A DNA stretch of 64,000 nucleotides from Burkholderia sp. Bp9142. GTDB lineage: Bacteria; Pseudomonadota; Gammaproteobacteria; Burkholderiales; Burkholderiaceae. Made by a program: the position numbers and the translations under genes. Of the stretch, positions 1 to 8,509 are shown in pieces (the first letter of the stretch is position 1; every line of letters starts with the position of its first letter). Location of the stretch: the NCBI RefSeq assembly GCF_003853415.1, contig NZ_QTPP01000002.1, positions 62,001 to 126,000 on the forward strand, read 5' to 3'. The notes below the pieces were generated by a model, which did not search any database, had not been told where the DNA came from, and saw nothing but the letters and a program-made list of their open reading frames with translations.

Positions 1-872
1 TGCCCGAGACGATCGTCAAGACGCCGAACCTGCATTACCTGCGCACGCTCGACGAAGCGGCCGCGCTCGGCGAGAAGCTGCGCGCGAGCCGGCGCGTGCT
101 CGTGATCGGCGGCGGCTGGATCGGCCTCGAGGTCGCGGCGACCGCGCGCAAGCTCGGCGTCGAAGCGGTCGTCGTCGAAGGCGCGCCGCGGCTGTGCGGC
201 CGCTCGGTGCCACAGATCGTGTCGGATTTCCTGCTCGACCTGCATCGCACGAACGGCGTCGACGTGCGTCTCGGCGCGGCGCTCGCATCGCTCGACACGC
301 AACCGGACGACGCATCGAAGGTGCGCGCGACGCTCGCCGACGGCACGACGATCGACGCCGATTTCGCGGTGGCCGGCATCGGCCTCGCGCTGAACGCGAC
401 GCTCGCGAGCGACGCGGGGCTGGCGATCGACGACGGCATCGTCGTCGATGAATTCGGCGCGACCAGCGATCCGGCGATCTTCGCGTGCGGCGACGTCGCG
501 AACCATCACAACGGCTGGCTGAAGCGGCGCGTGCGGCTCGAATCGTGGGCGAACGCGCAGAACCAGGCGATCGCGGCCGCGAAGGCGGTGCTCGGCGTGC
601 GCGCCCCGTACGCGGAGATTCCGTGGTTCTGGTCCGATCAATACGACGTGAACCTGCAGATCCTCGGCGATCTGCCGGCCGATGCGCAGCTTGTCGTGCG
701 CGGCGATCTTGCCGCGCGCCGCGCGACGCTGTTTTTCGTGGGCGATGGGCATGTGAGAGGTGTCATCGCCATCAACAACGCACGCGAGCTGAAGCTCGCA
801 CGCAAGTGGATGAACCAGGGCCGGGCAGTGGATACGGAAGCCCTGGCAGACACGACCAAAGCGCTTGCCTGA
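1..872 (+). CDS. FAD-dependent ferredoxin reductase component, 5' truncated by window edge
   Basis: The reading frame is open from base 3, so the gene begins outside the window. The visible part has the NAD-binding Rossmann motif (VIGGGWIGLE) and then the CGDVANHHNGW block, where these enzymes bind FAD. It ends in a reductase C-terminal domain (PWFWSDQYDVNLQILG). This is the layout of NADH:ferredoxin reductases that feed electrons to Rieske ring-hydroxylating dioxygenases or P450s, such as the anthranilate or biphenyl dioxygenase reductases. An aromatic-acid-type transporter gene starts 38 bases downstream on the same strand, which fits an aromatic degradation operon. The dioxygenase partner is not in the window, so the substrate cannot be assigned. 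Confidence 0.85.
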   Translation, partial: PETIVKTPNLHYLRTLDEAAALGEKLRASRRVLVIGGGWIGLEVAATARKLGVEAVVVEGAPRLCGRSVPQIVSDFLLDLHRTNGVDVRLGAALASLDTQPDDASKVRATLADGTTIDADFAVAGIGLALNATLASDAGLAIDDGIVVDEFGATSDPAIFACGDVANHHNGWLKRRVRLESWANAQNQAIAAAKAVLGVRAPYAEIPWFWSDQYDVNLQILGDLPADAQLVVRGDLAARRATLFFVGDGHVRGVIAINNARELKLARKWMNQGRAVDTEALADTTKALA

Positions 873-910
873 CCGGCCAGGACGGCCAAAAGATCCAGGA
901 GACAACCCGC

Positions 911-2311
911 ATGAGCACTTTCGACAACGTCGTGGCCGGCAGGGCCACGATGGAAGCTGCCGCCTCCACGCCCGGCGCGATCATCGCGCGGCTCGAGCGG
1001 CTTCCGGCCAACGCGATGCAGATCCGCGCACGCGTGCTGATCGGCACCGCGACGTTCTTCGACGGCTTCGACGTGATCACGATCGCGGCGACGCTGCCGC
1101 TGCTGATTCACAAGTGGGGGCTGTCGCCGACGCAGATCGGCATGCTGATCGCGTCCGGCGCGATCGGCCAGCTGATCGGCGCGTTCCTGTTTCCCGCGCT
1201 CGCGGAGAAGCATGGCCGCGTGAAGGCGATCGCGTGGAGCTCCGCCGTGATCGGCATCACCAGCATCGCGTGCGGTTTCGCACCGACGTTCGAGGTGTTC
1301 GTGCTGCTGCGGATCCTGCAGGGGCTTGGGCTCGGCGGCGAACTGCCGGTCGCGGCGACGTACATCAACGAAATCACGCGCGCGCACGGCCGCGGCCGCT
1401 TCGTGCTGCTGTATGAAATCGTGTTCCCGATCGGCCTGCTGGTATCGATGGCGCTCGGTGCTTGGCTCGTGCCGCGGTTCGGCTGGGAGATCATGTACTT
1501 CGTCGGCGGGCTGCCGCTGATCCTCGCGCTGGTGCTCACGCGCCTTGTGCCGGAGTCGCCGCGCTGGCTCGCGTCGCGCGGACGGCTCGCGGATGCCGGG
1601 CGCGCGGTGGCGACGTTCGAATCGTCGGTGCGCGGCGAACTGCCGCCGGTCACGCAGGTGGCCGCATACGACGAGATGGTGCGCCAGCATCCGAAGCGCC
1701 GGATGAGCGACCTGTTCAGCGCCGCGTATCGCAAGCGCACGCTCGCGGTGGCGACGCTGTGGGCGACCTGCGGGTTCATCCAGTACGGGCTGTCTACCTG
1801 GCTGCCGACGATCTACAAGAATTTCTATCACGCGCCGCTGCAGCTCGCGCTGAATCTCGCGGTGATCGGCTCGGTGATGGGGGTGCTCGGTTCGCTCGCG
1901 TCCGCGCTGCTGGTCGACAAGCTCGGCCGCAAGCCGGTGATCGTGTGGTCGTTCGTGCTGTGCGCGCTGTCGCTGGCGCTCGCGGGCATCTATCACGCGT
2001 CGTCGGTGTATGTCGTCGCGGCCTTCTGCTCGCTGTCGCTCGGGCTGATGGCGTCGGGCTTCATCACCGCGTACGTCTATACGCCGGAGCAGTATCCGAC
2101 GAGCATCCGCGCGTCCGGCTGCGGGCTCGGCAGCGCGTGGCTGAAGATCGCGTCGTTCGCCGCACCGATGATCGTGCCGCACGCGATCATCGGCGGCAAT
2201 CTCGCGCCGGCGTTCTACCTGATCGGCATCGTGCCGCTGATCGCGGCGCTGACCGTTCATTTCGTCGGGATCGAGACGAAGGGCAAGGTGCTGGAGGCGC
2301 TGGAAGCGTAA
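911..2311 (+). CDS. MFS transporter, aromatic acid:H+ symporter (AAHS) type
   Basis: A 466-residue inner-membrane permease with about 12 hydrophobic segments. TM1 carries the FFDGFDVIT sequence, the acidic DGxD-like motif of the AAHS family. The loop between TM2 and TM3 has a variant of the MFS signature (FPALAEKHGRVKA), and TM5 and the central loop (LVPESPRWL) are also typical. The start ATG follows an AGGAGA Shine-Dalgarno eight bases upstream. It lies directly behind the reductase gene, so the pair probably takes up and oxidises the same aromatic acid. A longer upstream frame exists but runs antisense-like through the reductase gene. The operon ends in a clear terminator. Confidence 0.88.
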   Translation: MSTFDNVVAGRATMEAAASTPGAIIARLERLPANAMQIRARVLIGTATFFDGFDVITIAATLPLLIHKWGLSPTQIGMLIASGAIGQLIGAFLFPALAEKHGRVKAIAWSSAVIGITSIACGFAPTFEVFVLLRILQGLGLGGELPVAATYINEITRAHGRGRFVLLYEIVFPIGLLVSMALGAWLVPRFGWEIMYFVGGLPLILALVLTRLVPESPRWLASRGRLADAGRAVATFESSVRGELPPVTQVAAYDEMVRQHPKRRMSDLFSAAYRKRTLAVATLWATCGFIQYGLSTWLPTIYKNFYHAPLQLALNLAVIGSVMGVLGSLASALLVDKLGRKPVIVWSFVLCALSLALAGIYHASSVYVVAAFCSLSLGLMASGFITAYVYTPEQYPTSIRASGCGLGSAWLKIASFAAPMIVPHAIIGGNLAPAFYLIGIVPLIAALTVHFVGIETKGKVLEALEA

Positions 2312-2340
2312 GCGCGGCCGGCTGCAACGGCGGACATGGA

Positions 2341-2373
2341 AGGCCCGGGCAATTGAACTGCCCGGGCCTTTTG
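2341..2373 (+). terminator. Rho-independent terminator after the MFS gene
   Basis: Perfect 11-bp arms AGGCCCGGGCA (2341-2351) and TGCCCGGGCCT (2359-2369) enclose a 7-base loop and are followed by TTTTG. It lies 30 bases after the MFS stop codon and closes the reductase-transporter transcript. Confidence 0.85.
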
Positions 2374-2418
2374 TGTCTGGGCGAATGCGTGCCGTTTCAT
2401 GCGCATGAGCAACGCCGG

Positions 2419-2586
2419 CGAGCCGAGATCGGCTTCGGCCTGCGTCGCCGGTACTGGCGCGGCGGGTATATGCGCGAGCGGCTCGGCTTCGTCAGGGAAG
2501 GGCTGCTGCACGAAGGCCGGATCGTCGGCGACGGAGTGGCGGACCGCGCGCTGCACGGGTTGCGCGCGAGCGATCGACGCGGGTGA
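2419..2586 (+). pseudogene. Decayed GNAT acetyltransferase fragment with internal deletion
   Basis: This frame has no credible start but reads like two joined pieces of a RimJ/RimL-type acetyltransferase. The first is the acetyl-CoA-site stretch RAEIGFGLRRRYWRGGYMRE; it is joined directly to the C-terminal stretch RLGFVREGLLHEGRIVGDGV followed by ADRALHGL. In intact relatives roughly 25 residues normally separate these blocks, so an in-frame deletion seems to have removed the middle as well as the N-terminus. The assignment rests on my reading of family motifs, not on an alignment. Confidence 0.55.
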
Positions 2587-2687
2587 TGCGGCGCCTCCGC
2601 TGCGAACGAATGTCGCATCGGCAACGTTTCGCGGTGGACTAGAGTCGAACGGTAGCGGACGCAACGATACCGGGAAGACGACGAATC

Positions 2688-2915
2688 ATGGCCAAGAAAT
2701 TTCCGCTGCATCCCAACCATCCGGAGCGGATCTGCTGGGGATGCGACAACTACTGCCCGACGCAGGCGATGCGTTGCGGCAACGGCTCCAGCCGGACCCA
2801 GCACCCGTGCGAACTGCTCGGCGAGGACTGGTATCGCTACGGCGCCTGGGGCATCGATTGCGAGGATGACGAAAGCGAAAAGGCAACGGCAGCGCCGGCG
2901 GGCGGGCAGTCGTAG
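2688..2915 (+). CDS. DUF3079 family small cysteine-rich protein
   Basis: This is a 75-residue cytoplasmic protein. The first 60 residues match what I know of DUF3079: FPLHPNHPERICWGCDNYCP, a GNGSSRTQHP segment, then GEDWYRYG. Cysteines at about 16, 19, 23 and 29 (CxxC-x3-C-x5-C), plus later ones, suggest metal or Fe-S binding, though no function is established for the family. The tail is low-complexity and Ala/Gly rich. It sits alone between a dead GNAT fragment and the hcp control region. It could share redox or nitrosative-stress biology with hcp, but nothing in the sequence proves that. Confidence 0.8.
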   Translation: MAKKFPLHPNHPERICWGCDNYCPTQAMRCGNGSSRTQHPCELLGEDWYRYGAWGIDCEDDESEKATAAPAGGQS

Positions 2916-2948
2916 CGACAAGTTGTCTCACCGTGCGCGGGTGGTTTG

Positions 2949-2962
2949 TTGATCTGCGTCAC
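2949..2962 (+). promoter_or_regulatory. FNR/ANR/DNR-like box upstream of hcp
   Basis: TTGATCTGCGTCAC has a perfect left half and a 3-of-5 right half of the TTGAT-N4-ATCAA consensus. It lies about 150 bases before the hcp start and 33 bases before the NsrR-type palindrome. Oxygen- or NO-responsive Crp/FNR-family control of hcp is known in other bacteria; its use here is inferred. Confidence 0.45.
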
Positions 2963-2995
2963 GGCGGCCGAAGGTGCGCCGAAACATCATGCGAA

Positions 2996-3018
2996 AAGAT
3001 GCATAAAGCAAGCATCTT
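2996..3018 (+). promoter_or_regulatory. NsrR-type operator upstream of hcp
   Basis: Perfect inverted repeat AAGATGC-N9-GCATCTT, 23 bp overall. The arms and the 11-1-11 geometry match the known NsrR consensus, whose arms begin AAGATGC. NsrR is an NO-sensing Fe-S repressor, and hcp is one of its best-known targets, so the position about 90 bases before hcp is as expected. No nsrR gene lies in the window. Confidence 0.75.
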
Positions 3019-3109
3019 GAAGCGGGCGGGATGCCCGGCGGCCTGGAACACGCTTCCAGCCTGTCGTCCGAGCCGGCCCGCGCCCCCATGATCGACAAAG
3101 GAGAACACC

Positions 3110-4777
3110 GTGTTTTGCTATCAATGCGAACAGACCGACCGGACCGGCGCACGGCCCGGCTGCGCGTCGGCGAAGGGCAACTGCGGCAAGGACGAGACGA
3201 CGGCCGACCTGCAGGACCTGCTGATCCATGCGGTGAAGGGCATCGCGCAGTACGGCGCGATCGCGCGCACGATGGGCGTGCCCGACCGCGAAGCCGACCG
3301 GTTCGTGCTGTACGCGATGTTCACCACGCTGACCAACGTGAACTTCCATGCGGCGCGCTTCGTCGCGCTGCTGCGTGAGGCGGCGCAGACACGCGATCGC
3401 GTGAAGGCCGCGTGCGAAGCGCATGCACGCGCCGCGGGCACGGCCGTGCCGGTGCTGCAGGGGCCGGCCGCATGGCAGCCGGCCGACGATCTGGCCGGCT
3501 TGCTGAAGCAGGCGGCGACCGTCGGCATCGACGCGGGCCGCGACACGGTGGGCGCGGATATCGTCGGGCTGCGCGCGCTGGTGCTGTACGGGCTGAAGGG
3601 CGTGTGCGCGTATGCGCATCATGCGAAAGTGCTCGGCTACGAGCGCGACGACATCTACGAAGGCGTCGAGGCCGCACTCGCGTTTCTCGCAAGCGATCCC
3701 ACCGGCGTCGACGCGCTGCTCGCGCAGGCGCTCGATCTCGGCCGGCTGAACCTGACGGTGATGGAACTGCTCGACAACGCGAACACAGGCCGCTTCGGCG
3801 TGCAACAGCCGACCGCCGTGCGCGTGTCGCCGGTGGCAGGCAAGGCGATCCTCGTGTCGGGTCACGATCTCGGCGATCTGCACGCGTTGCTCGAACAGAC
3901 GGCGGGCACCGGCATCCAGGTCTACACGCACGGCGAGATGCTGCCGGCGCACGCGTATCCGGCGCTCAAGGCGTTCCCGCATCTGGCCGGCAACTACGGC
4001 GGCGCGTGGCAGGACCAGCAGAGCGACTTCGCGCATTTCCCCGGGCCGGTCCTGATGACGTCCAACTGCATCATCGAGCCGCTGCCGCAATACCGGCAGC
4101 GCATCTTCACGACGGGGCCGGTCGGCTGGCCGGGCGTGCGCCATCTCGAGCATCACGATTTCTCGACGCTGATCCGCGCCGCGCAGGCACTGCCCGGGTT
4201 CGCGGCCACCGCGCCGGAGGAGACGATCACCGTCGGGTTCGGCCGGCATGCGGTGCTGGGCGTAGCCGACAAGGTCATCGACGCGGTGAAGGCCGGACAG
4301 ATCCGTCACTTCTTCCTGATCGGCGGCTGCGACGGCGCGGCGCCGGGGCGCAACTACTACACCGAGTTCGCGGAACAGGCGCCCGACGATACGGTCGTGA
4401 TGACGCTCGGCTGCAACAAGTACCGCTTCAACCGGCACGCGTTCGGCGATATCGGCGGCATTCCGCGCCTGCTCGACGTCGGGCAGTGCAACGACAGCTA
4501 TTCGGCGATCCGGATCGCGACCGCGCTCGCCGATGCGTTCGAATGCGGCGTGAACGACCTGCCGCTGTCGCTCGTCATCTCGTGGTTCGAACAGAAGGCG
4601 GCGGCCGTGCTGCTGACGCTGCTCGCGCTCGGCATTCGCAACATCCGGCTCGGACCGACGCTGCCGGCGTTCGTCACGCCGGGCGTGCTCGCGGTGCTGG
4701 TCGATCAGTTCGGGATCCAGCCGATCGGTGACGCCCGGACGGACCTGGCCGCGGCGCTCGCGCGCCAGGCTGCGTGA
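3110..4777 (+). CDS. hcp: Hydroxylamine reductase / hybrid cluster protein
   Basis: A 555-residue cytoplasmic Fe-S enzyme. N-terminal cysteines 3, 6, 18 and 25 have the same spacing as in E. coli Hcp (MFCxQCEQT...GC...GxCGK), and the following DLQDLLIxAVKG and TLTNVNF blocks are diagnostic. Hybrid-cluster ligands are recognisable in the C-terminal half, including SNCIIEP, GGCDGA and [10 protein letters not shown]. The protein reduces hydroxylamine and is now thought to reduce NO to N2O under anaerobic nitrosative stress. The start follows AAAGGAG. The gene is joined to its likely reductase by a 13-base gap and preceded by NsrR-type and FNR-like sites. Confidence 0.96.
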   Translation: MFCYQCEQTDRTGARPGCASAKGNCGKDETTADLQDLLIHAVKGIAQYGAIARTMGVPDREADRFVLYAMFTTLTNVNFHAARFVALLREAAQTRDRVKAACEAHARAAGTAVPVLQGPAAWQPADDLAGLLKQAATVGIDAGRDTVGADIVGLRALVLYGLKGVCAYAHHAKVLGYERDDIYEGVEAALAFLASDPTGVDALLAQALDLGRLNLTVMELLDNANTGRFGVQQPTAVRVSPVAGKAILVSGHDLGDLHALLEQTAGTGIQVYTHGEMLPAHAYPALKAFPHLAGNYGGAWQDQQSDFAHFPGPVLMTSNCIIEPLPQYRQRIFTTGPVGWPGVRHLEHHDFSTLIRAAQALPGFAATAPEETITVGFGRHAVLGVADKVIDAVKAGQIRHFFLIGGCDGAAPGRNYYTEFAEQAPDDTVVMTLGCNKYRFNRHAFGDIGGIPRLLDVGQCNDSYSAIRIATALADAFECGVNDLPLSLVISWFEQKAAAVLLTLLALGIRNIRLGPTLPAFVTPGVLAVLVDQFGIQPIGDARTDLAAALARQAA

Positions 4778-4790
4778 GCGGGATCGTGCG

Positions 4791-5813
4791 ATGAGTTACC
4801 GGATCGAGATCACGACGCGCGACGGCGTGCCGTTCGGCTTCGACTGCGAGCCCGGCCAGGATCTGCTCGCGGCGGCCGCGCAAGCCGACATCACGCTGCC
4901 GTCGCAATGCCGGCGCGGCAGCTGCGGCGCATGCCAGGCGACCGTTGTCGACGGCCCGTACGAGATGCAGGCGCACAGCGCCGACGCGTTGCCGGCCGGC
5001 CAGCCCGGCGCGGTGCTGCTGTGCCGGACGACGCCGCTCGGCGATCTGCGGGTTGCCGCGCCGTACGACCGGACCAAGGTGCTGCTGCAGCCGGTGCCCG
5101 TGCGCACCGCGCGGATCGCCGTGCTCGATACGATCGCGCCCGACACGCTGCGCGTCGAGCTGCAGATCGAGCCCGACGACGCGTTCGGCGCGGCGGCGGA
5201 GTTCGAGGCCGGCCAGTTCGCGGAACTGGAGGTGCCGGGCAGCGGCTTGCGCCGGCCGTATTCGCTCGCGAACACGAGCAACTGGGACGGCCGTCTGGAA
5301 TTCCTGATCCGGCTGCGGGCGGGCGGCTGGTTCTCGACCTATCTGCGCGAGCGCGCGCAGCCCGGCGATCCGCTGACCGTGCGCGTGCCGATGGGCGGGT
5401 TCGGCCTGTTCGCGGACAGCCTGCGGCCGCGCTGGTTCGTCGCGGGTGGCACGGGGCTCGCGCCGATCCTGTCGATGCTGCGGCGCATGGCCGAGTATCA
5501 GGAGATGGACGACGCGCGGCTGTTCTTCGGCGTCAATGAGGAAAGCGAACTGTTCATGCTCGACGAGCTGGAGCGGTTGCGGGCCGAGTTGCCGCAGCTG
5601 CGGGTCGATCTGTGCGTGTGGCGACCGGGCATCGAATGGGCCGGGTTCCGCGGGACGCCGGTCGATGCGTTGCGCGCGGCGCTTGCGCAGGCGGACGTGC
5701 TGCCGGATGTCTACGTATGCGGGCCGCCGCCGCTCGTCGAAGGTGCGCGGGAAGTCGCCGTTGCGGCCGGCATGCCGGATGCGCAGTTCGCGAGCGAGCG
5801 GTTCACCGTGTAA
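4791..5813 (+). CDS. 2Fe-2S/FAD/NAD(P)H oxidoreductase, probable Hcp reductase
   Basis: This 340-residue three-domain electron-transfer protein begins with a plant-type [2Fe-2S] ferredoxin domain (C40, C45, C48 and a fourth Cys near 78). A FAD-binding domain follows with RPYSLAN, then an NAD-binding domain with GGTGLAPILSML and VYVCGPPPLVEGA. It starts 13 bases after hcp, so it is very likely the NADH-dependent reductase of Hcp. The domain order is the reverse of E. coli Hcr, which carries its ferredoxin domain at the C-terminus. It is instead like BenC or phenol-hydroxylase reductases, so the symbol hcr is withheld. A TTG/ATG frame further upstream overlaps hcp and has no ribosome site. Confidence 0.88.
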   Translation: MSYRIEITTRDGVPFGFDCEPGQDLLAAAAQADITLPSQCRRGSCGACQATVVDGPYEMQAHSADALPAGQPGAVLLCRTTPLGDLRVAAPYDRTKVLLQPVPVRTARIAVLDTIAPDTLRVELQIEPDDAFGAAAEFEAGQFAELEVPGSGLRRPYSLANTSNWDGRLEFLIRLRAGGWFSTYLRERAQPGDPLTVRVPMGGFGLFADSLRPRWFVAGGTGLAPILSMLRRMAEYQEMDDARLFFGVNEESELFMLDELERLRAELPQLRVDLCVWRPGIEWAGFRGTPVDALRAALAQADVLPDVYVCGPPPLVEGAREVAVAAGMPDAQFASERFTV

Positions 5814-5936
5814 GGCGGGCGTCGCGCGTGGCGGTGACGCACGCGCGACGTTCCATCCGGCAGGCGGCCGCTTGCCGGATTGCCTGGTCGAACGTACTCT
5901 TGGTCGGAACCCAGGCCCACCAGCAGGTTTTCGACC

Positions 5937-6338
5937 ATGCAAGCCCATCCTTTGCGCCTTTCTCCCGGTGACGATCTGCGCGCTGCCATCGAGCAGGCGT
6001 TGCGTCGGCTCGGCGCGCACGCGGCATTCGTGATCCAGGGGATCGGCAGCCTGAACGTCGCGCAATTGCGCTTTGCCGGCGTCGACGCACCGACCGAACT
6101 GCGCGGCGACCTCGAGATCCTGACGCTGGCCGGTTCGGTCTCGCCGGACGGCGCGCACCTGCACATGTCGGTGTCCGACGCACAGGGCCGTGTGTCGGGT
6201 GGACACGTCGCGAGCGGCTGCGTGGTGCGGACGACCGCCGAGATCCTGCTCGTGCTGTTGCCCGCGCATCGCTTCTCCCGTGAACCCGATGCGGGCACCG
6301 GGTTCAATGAATCGACGATCCGGCACGAGGGGGCATGA
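5937..6338 (+). CDS. PPC/DUF296 domain protein
   Basis: A 133-residue single-domain protein. It follows the PPC (plant and prokaryote conserved, DUF296) pattern: LRLSPGDDLRAAIEQ at the start, IQGIGSLNVAQLRFAG, then GTLSPDG-like GSVSPDGAHLHMSVSD and GGHVASGCVVRTTAEI. These proteins form trimers; in plants the domain accompanies AT-hooks and binds DNA, while bacterial members are uncharacterised. I chose the ATG at 5937 because the family begins with the RLxPGDDL strand and the longer frame uses a TTG without ribosome site. It is about 120 bases after the Hcp reductase and may be co-transcribed. Confidence 0.85.
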   Translation: MQAHPLRLSPGDDLRAAIEQALRRLGAHAAFVIQGIGSLNVAQLRFAGVDAPTELRGDLEILTLAGSVSPDGAHLHMSVSDAQGRVSGGHVASGCVVRTTAEILLVLLPAHRFSREPDAGTGFNESTIRHEGA

Positions 6339-6433
6339 ATGGCGAACGCCCGGTGCCGGTTGTGTCCGGACGTCGGTGAAAGCCGATTCGACACGACGAT
6401 TCGATGCGTCGCCGAATGTCGAGCGAGGTGACT

Positions 6434-6820
6434 GTGAACGCTCAGTGCAGGATGCTTGTGACGGCGGCGCGAACCCTGGTCGATCGAACCTGGACGAACG
6501 ATCCGGTGCCGTACGACGCGCTGCTTGGGGAAGCCCGGGCGTTGCTCGAAAGGGCGCTCGACGACAATCCCGACGAGGTCGCCGTGTTGACCTGCCTGGG
6601 GGCGGTGCTGTGCGGCCTTCGACTGCATGCCGAAGCGCGCGAGTACCTGGTGGAGGCGATCCACCTGGGATCGACGGACAGAAACACGTATTTCAACCCG
6701 TTTGTCGCGATGCTCGAGCGTTCGAGCATGAACGAAGCGCGGGCCGTATTGAAGCGTGGTGCGGCGTTCACGGCCGATCCCCTCACATGGGAAGCCTATT
6801 TCGATCCGCATGCGATGTAG
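6434..6820 (+). CDS. TPR-like hypothetical protein
   Basis: A 128-residue soluble protein predicted to be all helical. The central part (ALLGEARALLERALDDNPDEVAVLTCLGAVLCGLRLHAEAREYLVEAIHLG) reads like one and a half tetratricopeptide repeats, with the usual A/G/L spacing. I prefer the GTG at 6434, which has GAGG five bases upstream; ATGs at 6404 and 6416 are possible but lack a ribosome site. The protein resembles small TPR chaperone-like proteins, but there are no secretion genes nearby and no function can be assigned. Confidence 0.6.
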   Translation: MNAQCRMLVTAARTLVDRTWTNDPVPYDALLGEARALLERALDDNPDEVAVLTCLGAVLCGLRLHAEAREYLVEAIHLGSTDRNTYFNPFVAMLERSSMNEARAVLKRGAAFTADPLTWEAYFDPHAM

Positions 6821-7015
6821 GCGGCGGAGCGGGGCGATCGCGGTTCATTGCATCGAGGATCGCGAACCGACGTTCGACGTTGCCGGTAGCTGCGCCCGCG
6901 CAGCTACGTCAGTCGAAGCATCGATCGGGAAAATGACGGCAAACACCGGAAACCGGCGCGGCGTCGACTCGGGCGGCATGACGTACCGGCAACCTGCACC
7001 GCATGCCGAACCGCG

Positions 7016-7264
7016 TCAGTGCTTCGCCATCGCGACATCCTGATTGCCGCGCCCACTTACCAGGCAGCCGGACATGAAGGCCTCGCTCTGGCTGCTGGCG
7101 GCCGCGTTGCCGAAGCCCCGGCTGAGCGCGTCGTATTTCACCTGCTCGGCGCCCTGCGAGCACGCCGTCGGGCTGGCGTCGCGGCCTTGCGCGTGCAGCA
7201 GCGCGCGGTCGCCGATCAGGTAGGCCAGCAATGCGAAAAAAGCAATGTGTACGGCGCGTCTCAT
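7016..7264 (-). CDS. Small exported hypothetical protein
   Basis: An 82-residue protein with a clear signal peptide (MRRAVHIAFFALLAYLIGDRALLHA, cleavage near residue 25) and a short mature part with two cysteines (TACSQGA and SGCLVSG) that could form a periplasmic disulfide. A GAGGAG Shine-Dalgarno seven bases before the ATG at 7264 fixes the start over a longer upstream frame. I recognise no family. Confidence 0.65.
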   Translation of the reverse strand: MRRAVHIAFFALLAYLIGDRALLHAQGRDASPTACSQGAEQVKYDALSRGFGNAAASSQSEAFMSGCLVSGRGNQDVAMAKH

Positions 7265-7609
7265 GATTCGTCTCCTCGTCGCTCGAGCGTAACGCGGACA
7301 CGTTCGGCGAAGCACTTGGGGCTTCCCCCGGTAAACGTCTGTTGAAAGACCGGCTGGCCGGGCTGATCGCATCCTTTTTTAACTGCGCGAGCAGGGAAAA
7401 AGGGTGGCAGTCGGCCGGACCGGCGGGCGATTGACGCGAGTTTGACGAATGTCAGTGTGCGGGCAGGGCGAGACGGTCGCGCTACCGGTCAAAGCGATAG
7501 CATGAATGCATGTTTAACGGAGCGCGATGTGCTGCAAGCGATGGACGCACCGGTTCCGGGTGAAGCAGGCTCGTATCGAACATCCCTGTCGAAATAGTGA
7601 GGAATCCAA
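7265..7609. other. Intergenic region between two divergent small genes
   Basis: About 345 bases separate the exported protein (leftward) from the small membrane protein (rightward). It contains two TTGACG hexamers near 7431 and 7441 and a slightly AT-richer segment around 7370-7400. No convincing promoter pair, hairpin or further gene was seen. Confidence 0.4.
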
Positions 7610-7720
7610 ATGCTCAACGTCTCTTCCGTCCTGATCAGCATGGCGCCGTTGTGGGTAATTCTGCTGGGCGCGTCTTCGTTGGCGACCTATCTCGTCTTCG
7701 TGCGCAAGGCCATCAAGTAA
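7610..7720 (+). CDS. 36-residue single-span membrane protein
   Basis: A short ORF, ATG to TAA, encoding MLNVSSVLISMAPLWVILLG followed by ASSLATYLVFVRKAIK. It has one continuous hydrophobic span (about residues 5-30) and a positively charged RKAIK end, so it probably sits in the inner membrane with the C-terminus inside. GTGAGGA seven bases before the ATG is a credible ribosome site. Small membrane proteins of this kind often attach to a larger membrane complex, but no partner is evident. Confidence 0.55.
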   Translation: MLNVSSVLISMAPLWVILLGASSLATYLVFVRKAIK

Positions 7721-7831
7721 CCATGTCGGCGCCGTGCGAAGGCGCACGTGTGGCGCATCGCGGCGTTCGTGCATGGCACACGACGGCTTGGCGTCGTGCA
7801 GGACGCATCGTTGCGTCGCCCCAAATGAAAC

Positions 7832-7849
7832 GACCCGCCGAAGCGGGTC
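7832..7849 (-). terminator. Hairpin terminator for the universal stress protein gene
   Basis: GACCCGC-CGAA-GCGGGTC forms a 7-bp stem with a stable tetraloop. Read leftward it is followed by TTTCATTT. It lies about 85 bases beyond the usp stop codon. Confidence 0.5.
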
Positions 7850-7933
7850 CATGACGACCTGGTCGCGCTGCGCGCATCGAGGTCTGCGGCGCGGTGCCGC
7901 CACCGCGACGGCGATGTGGCGGCGTTCAGCCGT

Positions 7934-8368
7934 TTAATGCACCGCCGTCACCGGCACATTCGAGATCCGCACGAGCCGGTCCATCACGCTGCGACGGAAC
8001 ATCGACAGCAGCGCGTGAAACGGATCGTGCCGCGGCGCGACGACGACGATTTCGTCGCAGCCGGTCTCGGCCGCGACGGCCGCGATCGTGTCGGCCACCG
8101 GCCCGACCTTCTTCACGATGCTGTATCGGACACCGGCCTCCCGCAACACCCGCTCGGCCATCGCCAGATCGTCGCACGCGAACTTGTCCTCGATCGAGCG
8201 CAGCCGCGACAGCGGGTGAAATGCCTCGAGCCGCGTCGCTTCGAGCGGCGCCTGTACGTTGATCAGCACGATCTCCGACGCGCACCGTTCGCGATACAGG
8301 AAGGTCGCGTGGCGGACCGCCTGCAGCGAGCGGGGCGAATGACCGACAGGAACCAGCAGCTTGAGCAT
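7934..8368 (-). CDS. Universal stress protein (UspA family)
   Basis: A 144-residue single Usp domain. It has the N-terminal strand and Asp-less variant (MLKLLVPVGHSPRSLQAVRHA), the IVLINVQAPLE strand, and a C-terminal DEIVVVAPRHD...RISNVPVTAVH segment. The G-x2-G-x9-G(S/T) ATP-binding loop is absent (APRHDPFHALLSMFRRS instead), so this is probably a non-nucleotide-binding member. Cytoplasmic. The gene is monocistronic with a hairpin downstream. Confidence 0.88.
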   Translation of the reverse strand: MLKLLVPVGHSPRSLQAVRHATFLYRERCASEIVLINVQAPLEATRLEAFHPLSRLRSIEDKFACDDLAMAERVLREAGVRYSIVKKVGPVADTIAAVAAETGCDEIVVVAPRHDPFHALLSMFRRSVMDRLVRISNVPVTAVH

Positions 8369-8509
8369 GGACGATGCCCCGGAGTCGAGATGTTTCCAGC
8401 GTAGCGCGCCGCCGGAACGCCCGACCTAAAGAGATCGCGCGGCCGCATAAAAATGTCGTCAACGTAGGCCGTTGCGTGGCGCGCCTACTAGAAATATAAG
8501 AAATTTCAA

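Noticed and set aside
638..2260. Long minus-strand open frame opposite the MFS gene
   Set aside because: Arg/His/Asp-rich shadow of the codon bias of the real gene; no start, ribosome site or family motif.
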